Below, piece by piece: positions 33,451 to 44,396 of a stretch of 64,000 nucleotides of DNA (position 1 is its first letter; each line of letters begins with the position of its first letter). A program made the translations under genes and the position numbers. The notes under the pieces are model-generated. The model saw nothing but the letters and a program-made list of their open reading frames with translations. It had not been told where the DNA came from and searched no databases. This DNA is from Symsagittifera roscoffensis. Lineage: Eukaryota; Xenacoelomorpha; Acoela; Convolutidae. The stretch lies in the NCBI RefSeq assembly GCF_963678635.1, contig NC_087064.1, positions 51,044,684 to 51,108,683 on the forward strand. Direction: 5' to 3'.

Positions 33451-35825
33451 TGTAGAATTGGTGATTCTACTGTATTACATGCTATAGTAACCTGAGCGTA
33501 AGACTGATTCGTCATTAAGTTAAGATTGAATTAAACTTGTATTTGCTTAAGTTCATGGAATTAATCCCCCTCCTTAGTGAAAATAGGCAATGAATTAGCT
33601 CCCAGTAACTTCCCCCAACTCGGGAACTACCGGGGCGAACTTTATGAAATTTAGTGGGGTGATACTAGAGATGATTTGACCCGGGCATGCAAAAGGCCGG
33701 ACCCGCCCGACCTCCCGGGGCCGAGTGATAACGGTTCCCGGAAGTGCAAATGGCCCCACCGGAAATCCTTAGCTACTGGTCCGATTGAGCTCATTTTTGT
33801 GTATGTGGTAGCCCTAGGCGAGGGAAGCTTAAGTTTGAAGTTTCAGAACCCCAAGGTCACCCCGGCCCAATTTATGCCCCAAACAAACAAACCCCCACCC
33901 GACTTCCAGAGGCTATTTCTCAACCCCTAATGACCCTAGGGAGCTGAAATTTACAGGGATGATAGATAGTGACATGGTCTATCGTATGTTAGGATAATGA
34001 CCCGATTGGGTGATAAGGGCACGGGCTATTAGCACTTGGGAAAATCACCCCCTGGAGGTGTTAATGGGCAAATTATGAAAAATAATGCACGAGGGCATAT
34101 CGATTTTAGGGTACTTATATGTAGTAGGACCCGCCCCGGTAAAAAGGATCCCTTTAAGTCTTAGTTCCCAGTTGACCTTACCGGTGCTAATTGACCTTTT
34201 CCAGGAAAAGTGATAATGGACCTTAAAAATGGGATAACTCGGGAAGTATTTGTCGGATATGGATGAAACTTGGTAGGTATGACCCTCATGTGACCTCGAA
34301 CTGATTATGGGAGATTTGAACCCGGGATGACCTTTATCTGACTTTTTACGTTTTTAGCCCCAAAACCCTTAAACTTAGCACCGGAAAATAGCCCAAATCA
34401 TATGTTTTGTAATTAGGGAGGTTAATTGACTATTTGATGGATCCGGGATTAGCGATTTGCATGCATGAGGAATTGTTTAGGCACTTCTCCGAAATTGATG
34501 GAATATCTTGGCTTAATGTATAATGGTATATTGCTGGAATTATTAAGAGTTAGCCAAACAAACATTGGGTTCAACTTGACCTGGTGAATGAACTATAAAT
34601 AAAAAGGCGTCAATGACACAGAAAAGTAGTCGCATATTAATTTGGCAATATAAATGAGGGAATGGGGAATTAATTAGTCTAAACGTTAGGAATGTACAGG
34701 ATATTCCATTGGCTTCTGGGGAATGTTTTATTGGCTCAATTGGACCCCGGTTAAGGGAACGGCTTACCCTGAAGGTCGATTAGGTTGAAATTTGAATAGA
34801 TTACGTATGGGAATTTTTGATTATGATGAATGGGAATTTAAGTTCACTAGGAATTAATCCTAGGCTTGGAAAGAGGGAAAAGATACGGGAAAATTAAATA
34901 AAGTCCTTGGGTCTTTTGATATGTAAACATAGCTTGAATTAAGTTGAAGTTGCATTTGTTATTTTTTTAGCATAGCTTTGATTGGCATTTTGAACTTGGC
35001 ATTTAAATAAATGTGATCATACTGGGTTTAAGAACTGGAACGCTGCGTAGGAGGCACATCAGTAAATGTTAAGACTTATACAGAATGTCAGAACTCTAAC
35101 TATAACTAAAACTCAAATAGACAAATATTATAGAGAATAGCAAGCAGCTTATCCTTTCAGCAGAACAGAGTGAGCTACTATTAAGATTAGTTGGTTCTCA
35201 GTTAGTTAGAGAACAATTTGGGCTACAAGCTAAGGTAGTCGCTTGATTCTCAAAGTAAACAGAGAACGAAAGTTGACGAGGACTAAGTAAGTCGGTGGGA
35301 AAAAGTTACAAAAAGCCTTAAAGGAACAACTTCGTGAAAGTTATTAATTTATCGGGTGAGGTGATTTTTTTTTCTAAAGTACTTTTGGGATTAAAGTGTA
35401 GTTCAGAGAAGATAGCTCTGAAGATAGTTAGGGTTGGAAAATAAATAACTGTTGAAGGCAGTTAGTCAGTTAATATAGATAGCAGACCCTTTTCTTTAAT
35501 TGAACGATTATTTTATATTCCAGCCAATTATAGGCTACTCTGTATTTGGTTATATTCATTTCTTACTTCATTCTTATTATTGGAATTGTTGTTGCGATCG
35601 ATTATTAATTGATGGTCGAGATACAGTCGGAAGAGCACGAATCACGGGGCGAGCAACGAAATACGGTACAGAGCGGCCAACCACCAACTCAACCCTTTCG
35701 GGATTGTAAACAGTATTGGGATTTAGTCGCCCCACTGACCCCAGTGTTAGAGGAAACATATTGCGGCGGTGTGAACTAGCGAGAGAGACCGGCCTAGAGA
35801 TATTGTGAATTTCCCCACGTTTACA
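33451..35825 (+). repeat. 5' LTR (2375 bp)
   Basis: Starts TGTAGAATTGGTG and ends CCACGTTTACA. Poly(A) signal AATAAA lies at 35440-35445, so the transcript's repeated R region should lie near there. A small open frame at 33676-33930 is shared with the other LTR but has no recognisable product. The LTR is unusually long for this group. Confidence 0.95.
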
Positions 35826-35826
35826 G

Positions 35827-35844
35827 TGGCGCTCTTGGGTGGGC
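35827..35844 (+). other. Primer-binding site (tRNA primer)
   Basis: TGGCGCTCTTGGGTGGGC starts two bases after the 5' LTR with the TGG that pairs with a tRNA CCA end. The minus-strand relative has TGGCGCTCCTGGGTGGGC at the same place. I cannot name the tRNA with confidence. Confidence 0.8.
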
Positions 35845-35930
35845 GCTATTCTGGATTGTAGCTGCAACGACGATTTGTGCGGGACTACGAGGACGAGAAG
35901 AACGAACGAACGATCGACGAAACAATTGCG

Positions 35931-36960
35931 ATGGCGATGAACGATCAAGACAGACAGCTGATCGCTTTCGCTCGAGCAGTTATCAGAACTGGCGAGACTG
36001 GAGGAAACACTTTGCCTGGATAGCAGACGCCAATCGATGGGACGATGAGCAGGCCAGGATGGTGCTAGCGACTTGTCTGACAGGCTGGGCATTGGATGAG
36101 TTCACGAGTATGCCAGCTCACTTTCGAGAGGAAGTTGACGGGTTCGAGGAGCCGACGCTAGGCAGAATGCTCGCGGAACTCGATCAGAGGATGATGCCAT
36201 TTCAGACACAATCAGCTGCGAGGGCTGAATTCAAGAACCTCATGCAGGAGGAAGGCAAGGGCTTGAGAGATTTTGCAAGACGAGTGCGATCCTTGGGTGA
36301 AGTTGCAAATACAAACCTGGGAGCTCAAGCCCGAGACGACATGAACCGCGAACAGTTCACTGATGGACTGTGTGATTTCGAGCTTCAGGAATTGCTTCTG
36401 CGAGAAGACCTCGAGAATTTCAACCAGGCGGTGGCCCGAGCACAGACTCTAGATATGGCACGCAAAACAGTCAGGATGAAGAGTCGGAGATGGCCAAATC
36501 ACGTTCGGTCGGTGCACGATGTTCAAGACCTGACGACTGAGGCTGGCGGAGACAGTACGCTGACTGCCGAGACTCAGCAGTTACGGAAGGAGCTGACGAG
36601 ATTGCAGACGCACACTGATCTGAGGCTGGACCAAATGATGAAGACTCAGAACAACCTGGCGAAGCAGATTGATGTTCAGACTTCGTGGTATGATGAGGTG
36701 AGATTGCAGATGCAGATACAGGAATCACGCCAGAACGATCTGGCGGCTCAAATGATGGCCCAGATGCAGAACTTAACGACAATGATAGGTAGGTTCGTCG
36801 ATCCATGTAACCCCAAGTCAGAAAGTCACACCCGACAGGGAGAGAATCAGCAACGTGATTTTGCGAACCTAATTGGGCGACAGTGGAAACAACCCATGGA
36901 CCCAGGGTGGTTGTTTTAATTGTGGACAGGTGGGCCACATTGCAAAAGGATGTCCCCAAA
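35931..36960 (+). pseudogene. Gag with zinc knuckle, frameshifted
   Basis: An ATG at 35931 opens in frame 3. Capsid-like coding then lies in frame 2 from about 35980 to 36919 (NWRDWRKHF, LATCLTGWALDEF, then a long helical region). The nucleocapsid zinc knuckle CFNCGQVGHIAKGC (36912-36953) is in frame 3. One or two indels thus separate the parts. The knuckle frame ends at a TAG (37000-37002). In the minus-strand relative the same codon is TGA, so this is probably the natural Gag end. Gag forms the particle and packages RNA; with frameshifts this copy may need Gag supplied in trans. Confidence 0.8.
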
Positions 36961-37798
36961 AAAGCGCGAACCATTTAAACTACCAAGGGCCGGAACAGTA
37001 GGCGAGTTCGAAGGAGGAGTTGTCCCGGCCGAATTTAAGAAACAGCAGGCGGAAAGGCGAACGCAAGGTACAGGAATTCAGTCTTATGCGTGTTACGATA
37101 CGAATGCAAATAATGATGGAAAAGGGCAGAGCGAGAAGATATTGGAGCAGGAACAAGTTCTATCGATATTGGAACGAGTACCAAGGAGCAGAGAGAACGA
37201 CCCAAAGTTGGAAACGAAGCAGAATTCGCGGACGCGCATCGAGCGTGTTGAGATCAGTCATGACGTCAGCGATTCACGCGGAGCAGTCGTTGATGCTTGC
37301 GTAGGCAGAACCCATGTTGAGGTGCTGCTTGATACCGGAGCCACCACCGACCTCATAAGGACAGATGCTGCGCGGAGAATGGTTGACGCACCGACGATGG
37401 AACGCTATGTAGGTCGAATGGAGACAGCAGACGGACGAATCATGGCGGTCGACGGAGTTGTCAGAACTCGCTTCAAGTTGGGCGACATTGCCAAAGTAAT
37501 CGAAGTGCTTGTGGTCACGAAACTTAAAGCCGAGATGGTCCTAGAACTACGATCGATGAAAGAGTATCAGTGCTCTTTGGTGTTCAGTCGCGGAGAAGAT
37601 TTCTGGTGGACGGGGAAGAGAGAAGGTTCAATGGTACCAATACGGCATTTGACTCATAGGCCCTCTCCGGAACGGATGCCCTCTCTGCCACATGAACCGG
37701 GCGGACAGATTAAAGGAAATCATATTTCAAGATCAGACATGCGGAAGAGGCTGATTGCGAAGATAACAGCGGCAGTGGAGTCTCTCAACAAAATCTAG
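36961..37798 (+). pseudogene. Retropepsin-like protease
   Basis: Frame 2 is open through 37798. After a charged linker, the aspartic protease active site VLLDTGATTDLIRTD (about 37322-37366) is intact, including D-T-G-A. A second strand-turn (MAVDGVVRTRFKLGD) and a degenerate C-terminal flap segment follow. The protease sits in a different frame from the zinc knuckle, so expression would need frameshifting or the copy is broken. After residue 230 the sequence no longer resembles protease, and no RT follows where one is expected. Confidence 0.8.
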
Positions 37799-38578
37799 GA
37801 AGGGTGGCCGACTAGTTATGACGATCACAGCATAAATGTGGTTCAAGAGACAGAGGTGGACGAAGTAGTTGACAGCGACGCGAAGCGATGCCGAACACAC
37901 GAATAACGAGAGGGGCTTGGCGATGGAAGGGAAGTGGGGCCTAGAGATGCAAAGACCGCCTACTTCCACAATTTAATTGATCGATGGAAATGTGTGGAGT
38001 CGTTCGGCGAAGATGAAGTTGACCGGGGCTGGGTTAAATCTGAATGCGAGGTCCCCAAGCAGTGCTGGCGACCACCCGACGATCAGGTGACGAATGAAGA
38101 CGTAGGAGGTGACTGGACGGTGCCGCAGCAGGACTATAGGCACCTCGCGGACAGATGGAAATCACAGTAGAAGACTTGAGGTGAGAGACCGGAAGTGTGA
38201 ACTCGCCGGATTGTTGTGAGTTAAAACTTACATTAGTAGACTGTCTCTTTTTATCTCATTAGTTGGTGCTTGATTACATTGAGTGCGATCCCACCTGAAC
38301 TGTTGCGCAGACAATTGATAGTGATGATTATGAATTGGAAAGAGTTGGATCGTACCATGAAGAGAAAAATTAATTCAGTTACGTCCCCTCTTAGGTTACT
38401 CTTTGTGCTATACCATTGTTTATTTAACGTGGACTAACTGTTAGGTCCGCGATATTTTAAGGGTAAAACTTTAAAGGGAATGAAAACGACTAAGTGTTAA
38501 GGAGCACGGCGAATCGAAGAGCTATGTAACTTATCATTAGGCCTTGTTAGGAGTTACTTTTAGCAATATTCGGGAGAA
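37799..38578 (+). other. Residual interior, no RT or integrase
   Basis: About 780 bases separate protease from polypurine tract. A 78-codon frame (37934-38170, Trp/Asp-rich) has no recognisable domain. The end (about 38270-38300, GTGCGATCCCACCT) matches the corresponding tail of the minus-strand element near 46945, so this is authentic 3' interior sequence with the pol core deleted. Confidence 0.6.
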
Positions 38579-38583
38579 TAATA

Positions 38584-38599
38584 GACTAGAAGGGAAGAC
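38584..38599 (+). other. Polypurine tract
   Basis: ACTAGAAGGGAAGAC lies directly before the 3' LTR and is mirrored before the LTR of the minus-strand relative. It would prime plus-strand DNA synthesis. Confidence 0.75.
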
Positions 38600-41034
38600 T
38601 GAAGAATTGGTGATTCTACTGTACTACATGCTATAGTAACCTGAGCGTAAGACTGATTCGTCATTAAGTTAAGGTTTAATTAACTTTGTATTTGCTTAAG
38701 TTCATGGAATGAATCCCCCTCCTTTGTGAAAATAGGCAATGAATTAGCTCCCAGTAACTTCCCCCAACTCGGGAGCTACCGGGGCGAACTTTATGAAATT
38801 TAGTGGGGTGATACTAGAGATGATTTGACCCGGGCATGCAAAGGGCCGGACCCGCCCAACTCCCCGGGGCCGAGTGATAACGGTTCCCGTAAGTGCAAAT
38901 GGCCCCACCGCAAATCCTTAGCTACTGGTCCGATTGAGCTCATTTTTATGTATGTGGTAGCCCCAGGCGAGGGAAGCTTAAGTTTGAAGTTTCGGAACCC
39001 CAAGGTCACCCCGGCCCGATTTATGCCCCAAACAAACAAACCCCCACCCGACTTCCGGAGGCTATTTCTCAACCCCCAGTGACCCTAGGGAGCTGAAATT
39101 TACAGGGATGATAGATAGTGACATGGTCTATCGTATGTTAGGATAATGACCCGATTGGGTGATAAGGGCACGGGCTATTAGCACTTGGGAAAATCACCCC
39201 CTGGAGGTGTTAATGGGCAAATTATGAAAAATAATGCACGAGGGCATATCGATTTTAGGGTACTTATGTGTAGTAGGACCCGCCCCGGTAAAAAGGATCC
39301 CTGTAAGTCTTAGTTCCCAGTTGACCTTTCCGGTGCTAATTGACCTTTTCCAGGAAAAGTGGTAATGGACCTTAAAAATGGGATAACTCGGAAAGTATTT
39401 GTCGAATATGGATGAAACTTGGTAGGTATGACCCTCATGTGATCTCGAACTGATTATGGGAGATTTGGCCCAGGGTGAACCCGGGATGACCTTTATTTGA
39501 CCTTTTACGTTTTAAGCCCCAAAACCCTTAAACTTAGCACAGGAAAATAGCCCGAATCATATGTTATGTAATTAGGGAGGTTAATTGACTATTTGATGGA
39601 TCCGGGATTAGCGATTTGCATGCATGAGGAATTGTTTAGGCTTTTCTCCGAAATTGATGGAATATCTTGGCTTAAAGTATAATGGTATATTGCTGGAATT
39701 ATTAAGAGTTAGCCAAACAAACATTGGGTTCAATTTGACTTGGTGAATAAACTATAAATAGAAAGGCGTCAATGGCACAGAAAATTAGTCGCATGTTAAT
39801 TTGGCAATATAAATGAGGGAATGGGGAATCAATTAGTCTAAACGTTAGGAATGTACAGGATATTCCATTGGCTTCTGGGGAATGTTTTATTGGCTCGATT
39901 GGACCCCGGTTAGGGGAACGGCTTACCCTGAAGGTCGATAAGGTTGAAATTTGAATAGGTTACGTATGGGAATTTTTGGATTATGATTAATGGGAAATTA
40001 AGTTCACCAGGAATTTATCCTAGACTTGGAAAATGGGAAAAGATACGGGAAAATTAAATAAAGTCCTTGGGTATTTTGATATGTAAACATAGCTTGAATT
40101 AAGTTGAAGTTGCATTTGTTATTTGTTTAGCATAGCTTTGATTGGCATTTTGAACTTGGCATTTAAATTAATGTAATCATGCTGGGTTTAAGAACTGGAA
40201 CGCTGCGTAGGAGGCACATCAGTAAATGTTAAGACTTGTACGTAATGTCAGAACTCTAACTATAACTAAACTCAAAAAGACAAATATTATAGAGAATAGC
40301 AAGCAGCTTATCCTTAAGCAGAACAGAGTGAGCTACTATTAAGAGTAGTTAGTTCTCAGTTAAGCAGAACAGAGTGAGCTACTATTAAGAGTAGTTAGTT
40401 CTCAGTTAGTTAGAGAACAATTTGGGCTACAAGCTAAGGTAGCCGCTTGATTCTCAAAGTAAACAGAGAACAGAGAACGAAAGTTGACGAGGACTAAGTA
40501 AGTCGGTGGGAACAAGTTACAAAAAGCCTTAAAAAAAACAACTTCGTGAAAGTTGTTAATATCGGGTTAGGTTTTTGTTTTTCTAAAGTACTTTCGGGAT
40601 TAAAGTGTAGTTCAGAGAAGATAGCTCTGAAGATAATTAGGGTTGGAAAATAAATAACTGTTGAAGGCAGTTAGTCAGTTAATATAAATCCCAGACCCTT
40701 TTCTTTAATTGAACGATTAATTTTTATTCCAGCCAATTATAGGCTACTCTGTATTTGGTTATATTCATTTCTTACTTCATTCTTATTATTGGAATTGTTG
40801 TTGCGATCGATTATTGATTGATGGTCGAGATACAGTCGGAAGAGCACGAATCACGGGGCGAGCAACGAAATACGGTACAGAGCGGCCAACCACCAACTCA
40901 ACCGTTTCGGGATTGTAAACAGTACTGGGATTTAGTCGCCCAACTGACCCCAGTATTAGAGGAAACATATTGCGGCGGTGTGAACTAGCGAAAGAGACCG
41001 GCCTAGAGATATTGTGAATTTCCCCACGTTTACA
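38600..41034 (+). repeat. 3' LTR (2435 bp)
   Basis: Nearly identical to the 5' LTR. It differs by substitutions, small indels and a 46-bp tandem duplication (units 40314-40359 and 40360-40405) that the 5' LTR has only once. AATAAA is at 40649-40654. Ends CCACGTTTACA. Confidence 0.95.
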
Positions 41035-41039
41035 TGAGT
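41035..41039. repeat. Target-site duplication, right copy (TGAGT)
   Basis: Matches 33446-33450. Confidence 0.93.
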
Positions 41040-41919
41040 TCTCCGTTATCTCTTATTGGTGTTTTAGCTGGATAAGTTCAGCTACATGGTAGGAGTCAGT
41101 CCAGTTCTCCATTTTTCGTTCTGAGTTGTTGGTCCTCGATGGCATGTTTGTGATATTTGAACGCCGTTCGGACGCTGGACTTCCTCCGAGTGTTTCTCAT
41201 CGTTTTTTGTGCTGCTGTGGGAGTATAGCTCTTTTAGTTCTCCTAGGTGTTTTAGCTGAATAAATTCAGCTACATGGTAGGACTCAGTCCAGATGTCGAG
41301 GAAATCGACATTGTCGGTATGGTCTACAGTCAAAAAGATGAATTAAACTGTGCAGGCAATGAAAACAAAGTCTAAGTACACTAGGGATTTCAGTGCCCAC
41401 CCAATTCTGTTGGGTATTTGAAAATGGTGAGTACCCAGATCGGAGCTGAGCAGTTTTGCGCTGGTATCAGTATTTTATTTGTGTTTTCACGAATGTCAAT
41501 TTTGGGTGGAGGTGAGATGTTACTTTTATCAAGATGATTTCCAACGTAGTTTGTGACTGTAATAGTTCGTGTGCGCTTAACGTTTTTCGTGTATGCTTTT
41601 TGACTCATAAATTTTGCCCTTGATTTTAGAGTAGCGATGCCATGGGTAAAGAAAGGTTGCAGAGCTGGTTTCATCGTTCTTGGACTACTTTCGGTTTTTT
41701 GATGCACTGCGAGTTGTGGTAGGCAGCAGCTCAGTCAGATTTGCTCAGAAGGCTTAGTTCACAAAAGTCCTGAAGTTTGAACGGAAACAGAATAATTTTA
41801 AAAATATTACTTCAAAAGATTTGGTTTTTAACTAGCTTGGTCCAAATTTTGCGTTTGCAGCTATATTTTAGACTGAACGGAATCAACGAAAAACAGCAAC
41901 CTTAATGATTAGAAAAACT
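41040..41919. other. Non-coding DNA with a duplicated 45-bp segment
   Basis: A segment containing TTCAGCTACATGGTAGGA and TCAGTCCAG occurs at about 41062-41108 and again at about 41250-41295, so a unit of about 188 bases may be tandemly duplicated. No coding sequence is supported. Confidence 0.5.
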
Positions 41920-42500
41920 AACTTTAGCACACCGATTCGCGCTACGAAATAACTTTAAAAATTTCGTAGCTTGAGTAGGTTGCTTAGGAAAACTCAAACT
42001 GTTCCCGAACCGATTCAGCTTATGAAGTATTTTGACGTTTTATTATGTAAATTCCATCGGTTGAATGGCTCCAATAGAAAAACTGAAACGTTACCCTACC
42101 GATCCACTTTATGAAACAATTTAAAATTTTTCTGAACCTCATCTCTTGAAAACTTCAACTTTTTCCCAAGTGATTCAAAACCGATTTTGTTTCTGAAATA
42201 ACTTTAATTATTCCATGTTTGATTGGTTGAATGGCTCCATTACAAAAAAACTTTTCGACATCCAATTCACTTCGTTTCGTAGCTTGAAAAACTTGCCCAG
42301 AAAATTTTGAAGGACTTCTCCGGAAATAGCTTCATCGCTTCAGAAATCAATTTTTTGCCATCCAAATCGCTTCAGGGATTAGCAGTTTTTTTAGTTTGTG
42401 TTAATAAATTTTTTTTAGCTGGAACAGCTTGTGTAGGAAAACTTCAACTTTTGGTGCAACGATTCAGTTTTTGATATTTAAAATTTATTGAAACCGATTT
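41920..42500. repeat. Degenerate minisatellite, period about 70-90 bp
   Basis: The phrase GAAAACTTCAACTTTTNCC followed by ACCGATTCA recurs in diverged form near 41922, 41992, 42078, 42158, 42245 and 42438. The phrase GGTTGAATGGCTCCA occurs at about 42059 and 42226. The copies are strongly diverged, so the array is old. Confidence 0.6.
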
Positions 42501-42724
42501 GCGATATAACTTAACATGAATTTGTTCGAAGTTTTTCACCTGGATAAGAATAACGACTAATTTTTTGCGAGCCGATTGATCGTTGGAGACGGGCTTTGAA
42601 AGTTGACTTCAATCTGATTATCCAGTTGAGCAGCCTCAGCTCTTTTTTGCTTGAATGATTTTTGTTTTGTGTCAAGTAGAAATTCTGACGCTTCAATTTG
42701 TGTCCGCAAGTGAGAAAAAACTCA

Positions 42725-43350
42725 GCAAAAGTTGATGTTTGGAAAAAAAATTGCAACAACAGCCAATTGATCCAAAGAGAATTGTTCTTTTCAAAAGGTC
42801 AAAAGCAGAAGGTCCTACCCCAAAAACGACGTAACTTCATTCAGGTATCGTTGAGCGAGTATCGCTAGGATTAATTGGTCTAGACGATCATCATAGATTA
42901 TCCAAACCGGATTTTTCTGATCTGGTACGGACGTTCCAAGACTTCGAAACTAAACAGAAGGATTATGTGTAAATGCAACTTCTGTTTAATATTAAAATCA
43001 TACCAAATTAGAAACATCCGGTTTCGATAATCTGTCACAATAGTTTAAATAACCTATTCCTAGCGATACTGGCTCAATAAAGTTTGAGCTAATTTTCGTC
43101 TTTTCTGTGATAGGACCTCCTGCTTTCGACATTTTCGAAATAAGGCAGTTTGGCCAGTGCCCGCTTTGCAACTAACAATTATACTATTCGAGTATAATGA
43201 AAAAATATGTAGAGTTTAAGGATCTTTAGCAGACTGCTAGTTACAACTGCCCTCAATGTGTCGCATCATTTCGACAGAATTCCTGTCGAAACTTTGAATT
43301 CCAATCTGTCGAGTTCCTTGACTCCGCAGCTGAAGAAATGATGCTTTGAC
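42725..43350 (+). pseudogene. Decayed copy of the C2H2 zinc-finger gene with an internal inverted duplication
   Basis: The sequence aligns with the gene at 31138-31773 from about residue 75 to its stop, including CATAGATTATC, GACGTTCCAAGACTTC and the C-terminal segment ending GAAATGATGC. Stops and indels destroy the frame. Between 42979 and 43137 the middle part is present a second time in inverted orientation. The arms 42790-42960 and 42979-43137 are separated by only 18 bases. The 3' flank (to about 43760) also matches the intact gene's flank, so this was a DNA-level duplication rather than a retrocopy. Confidence 0.8.
42790..43137. repeat. Foldback inside the zinc-finger pseudogene (arms about 160-170 bp)
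   Basis: AAACAGAAG at the inner end of the left arm (42952-42960) meets CTTCTGTTT (42979-42987) across an 18-base loop. Outer ends AGCAGAAGGTCCTA and TAGGACCTCCTGCT also pair. The arms match with scattered differences. RNA from either strand would form a long hairpin. Confidence 0.8.
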
Positions 43351-43971
43351 GAGAACTTTTTTTCTACTTGAATATGTCTTATATTCAATTTGCCTCGGTA
43401 AAATTAAAGTGTTTAAGAATGAAGTGTATTTCTGTTCCGACCTCTGAAATTAAGGAATAAATTTGTTTTCTGCTGTTTTCTTGCTTTTTTTTCAACGCAA
43501 ATAGAGGTAACTCGATTACGCATCCAAGTAGGCTGAGCAGTTTATCAAATTAATCAAAAGAGTATTCTAAAAAATAATAAACCAAATGTTATCAATTTAA
43601 TGAAAAATTGTCTAATTTCGAGAAAACTTTTTGTCTAATTTCGATCAAAACAGGTGAGCGAGGAGGCTTATAATGGAGCTATCAGATTTTAATTCAGCCT
43701 TGAAAGCTTCTTTTTTCTCAACTTAAATGAGTTTTTGCAGTTTCTATTAGCGCCTTTAGTGACAATAAAAAACTGTTTGGGAAATAATCAAACTATTTTA
43801 TTGCATAAAATTAATTTCTCAACTCTTTTTGAGTAAAAAGTGAGAGTGGGTGACCATATTGGCGGCGCGAAAACCTTAACACTACGACTGATGGCGTTGT
43901 ATGAAACAGTTGGGGTCTCTTTGCAACAACCCATTTTGTGCCAAAAGTTTTTTTTCGCTACATTATTCCTC
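43351..43971. other. Flank of the pseudogene up to the minus-strand LTR element
   Basis: Diverged match to the 3' flank of the intact zinc-finger gene up to about 43760, including a trace of the minisatellite unit. No gene. Confidence 0.5.
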
Positions 43972-44358
43972 TGTAGATTTAGGGGATTGCTTCTCTAGGT
44001 TCGTTCTCTCTTTCCTAGCGACACCGCAAAATGATACCTTGGGTAGTTACTTTAGCGGGGCGACCGAGATTCACTACTATCTACAAAACTGAAAGGGTTA
44101 GTTGGTGGCAAATATTCTGTATTGTATTATGTTGCTTGCCCCTTCCTGCGTACTGCTCTCAGGCTGTCTTGTCTACTCGATGCAATCGCAAGAATTTCCA
44201 ATGGTAATTTATTTAGATTAGTATACGTCGAACTACAGAGGGTTCTTAGTGGCCAGATTTTAATCTAAGTATCAAATCAAAAGGAAAGGGTCCGCAATTT
44301 ATCGGCCAAATTGCCTAATTGCAATTGAGTTCCAGCTAACTCCACTAACACTAAACTG

Positions 44359-44396
<38 letters not shown>

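Larger units (their letters stand above)
33451..41034 (+). mobile_element. LTR retrotransposon with gag and protease only (no RT, no integrase)
   Basis: Two long direct repeats (33451-35825 and 38600-41034) begin with TG and end with CA, and the whole is bounded by TGAGT. A primer-binding site follows the left LTR and a polypurine tract precedes the right one. The interior is only 2.77 kb and encodes Gag and an aspartic protease. I see no RT, RNase H or integrase in any frame between 37800 and 38600. The LTRs are still very alike, so insertion was fairly recent, and enzymes must have come from another element. Gag and protease match those of the minus-strand element at 43972-52846. The family is Ty3/Gypsy-like by Gag, protease, target duplication and that relative. 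Confidence 0.93.

Noticed and set aside
33676-33930. LTR-encoded open frame as a gene
   Set aside because: It is shared with the other LTR at 38825-39082, but Pro-rich content, short length and no homologue known to me argue for chance.
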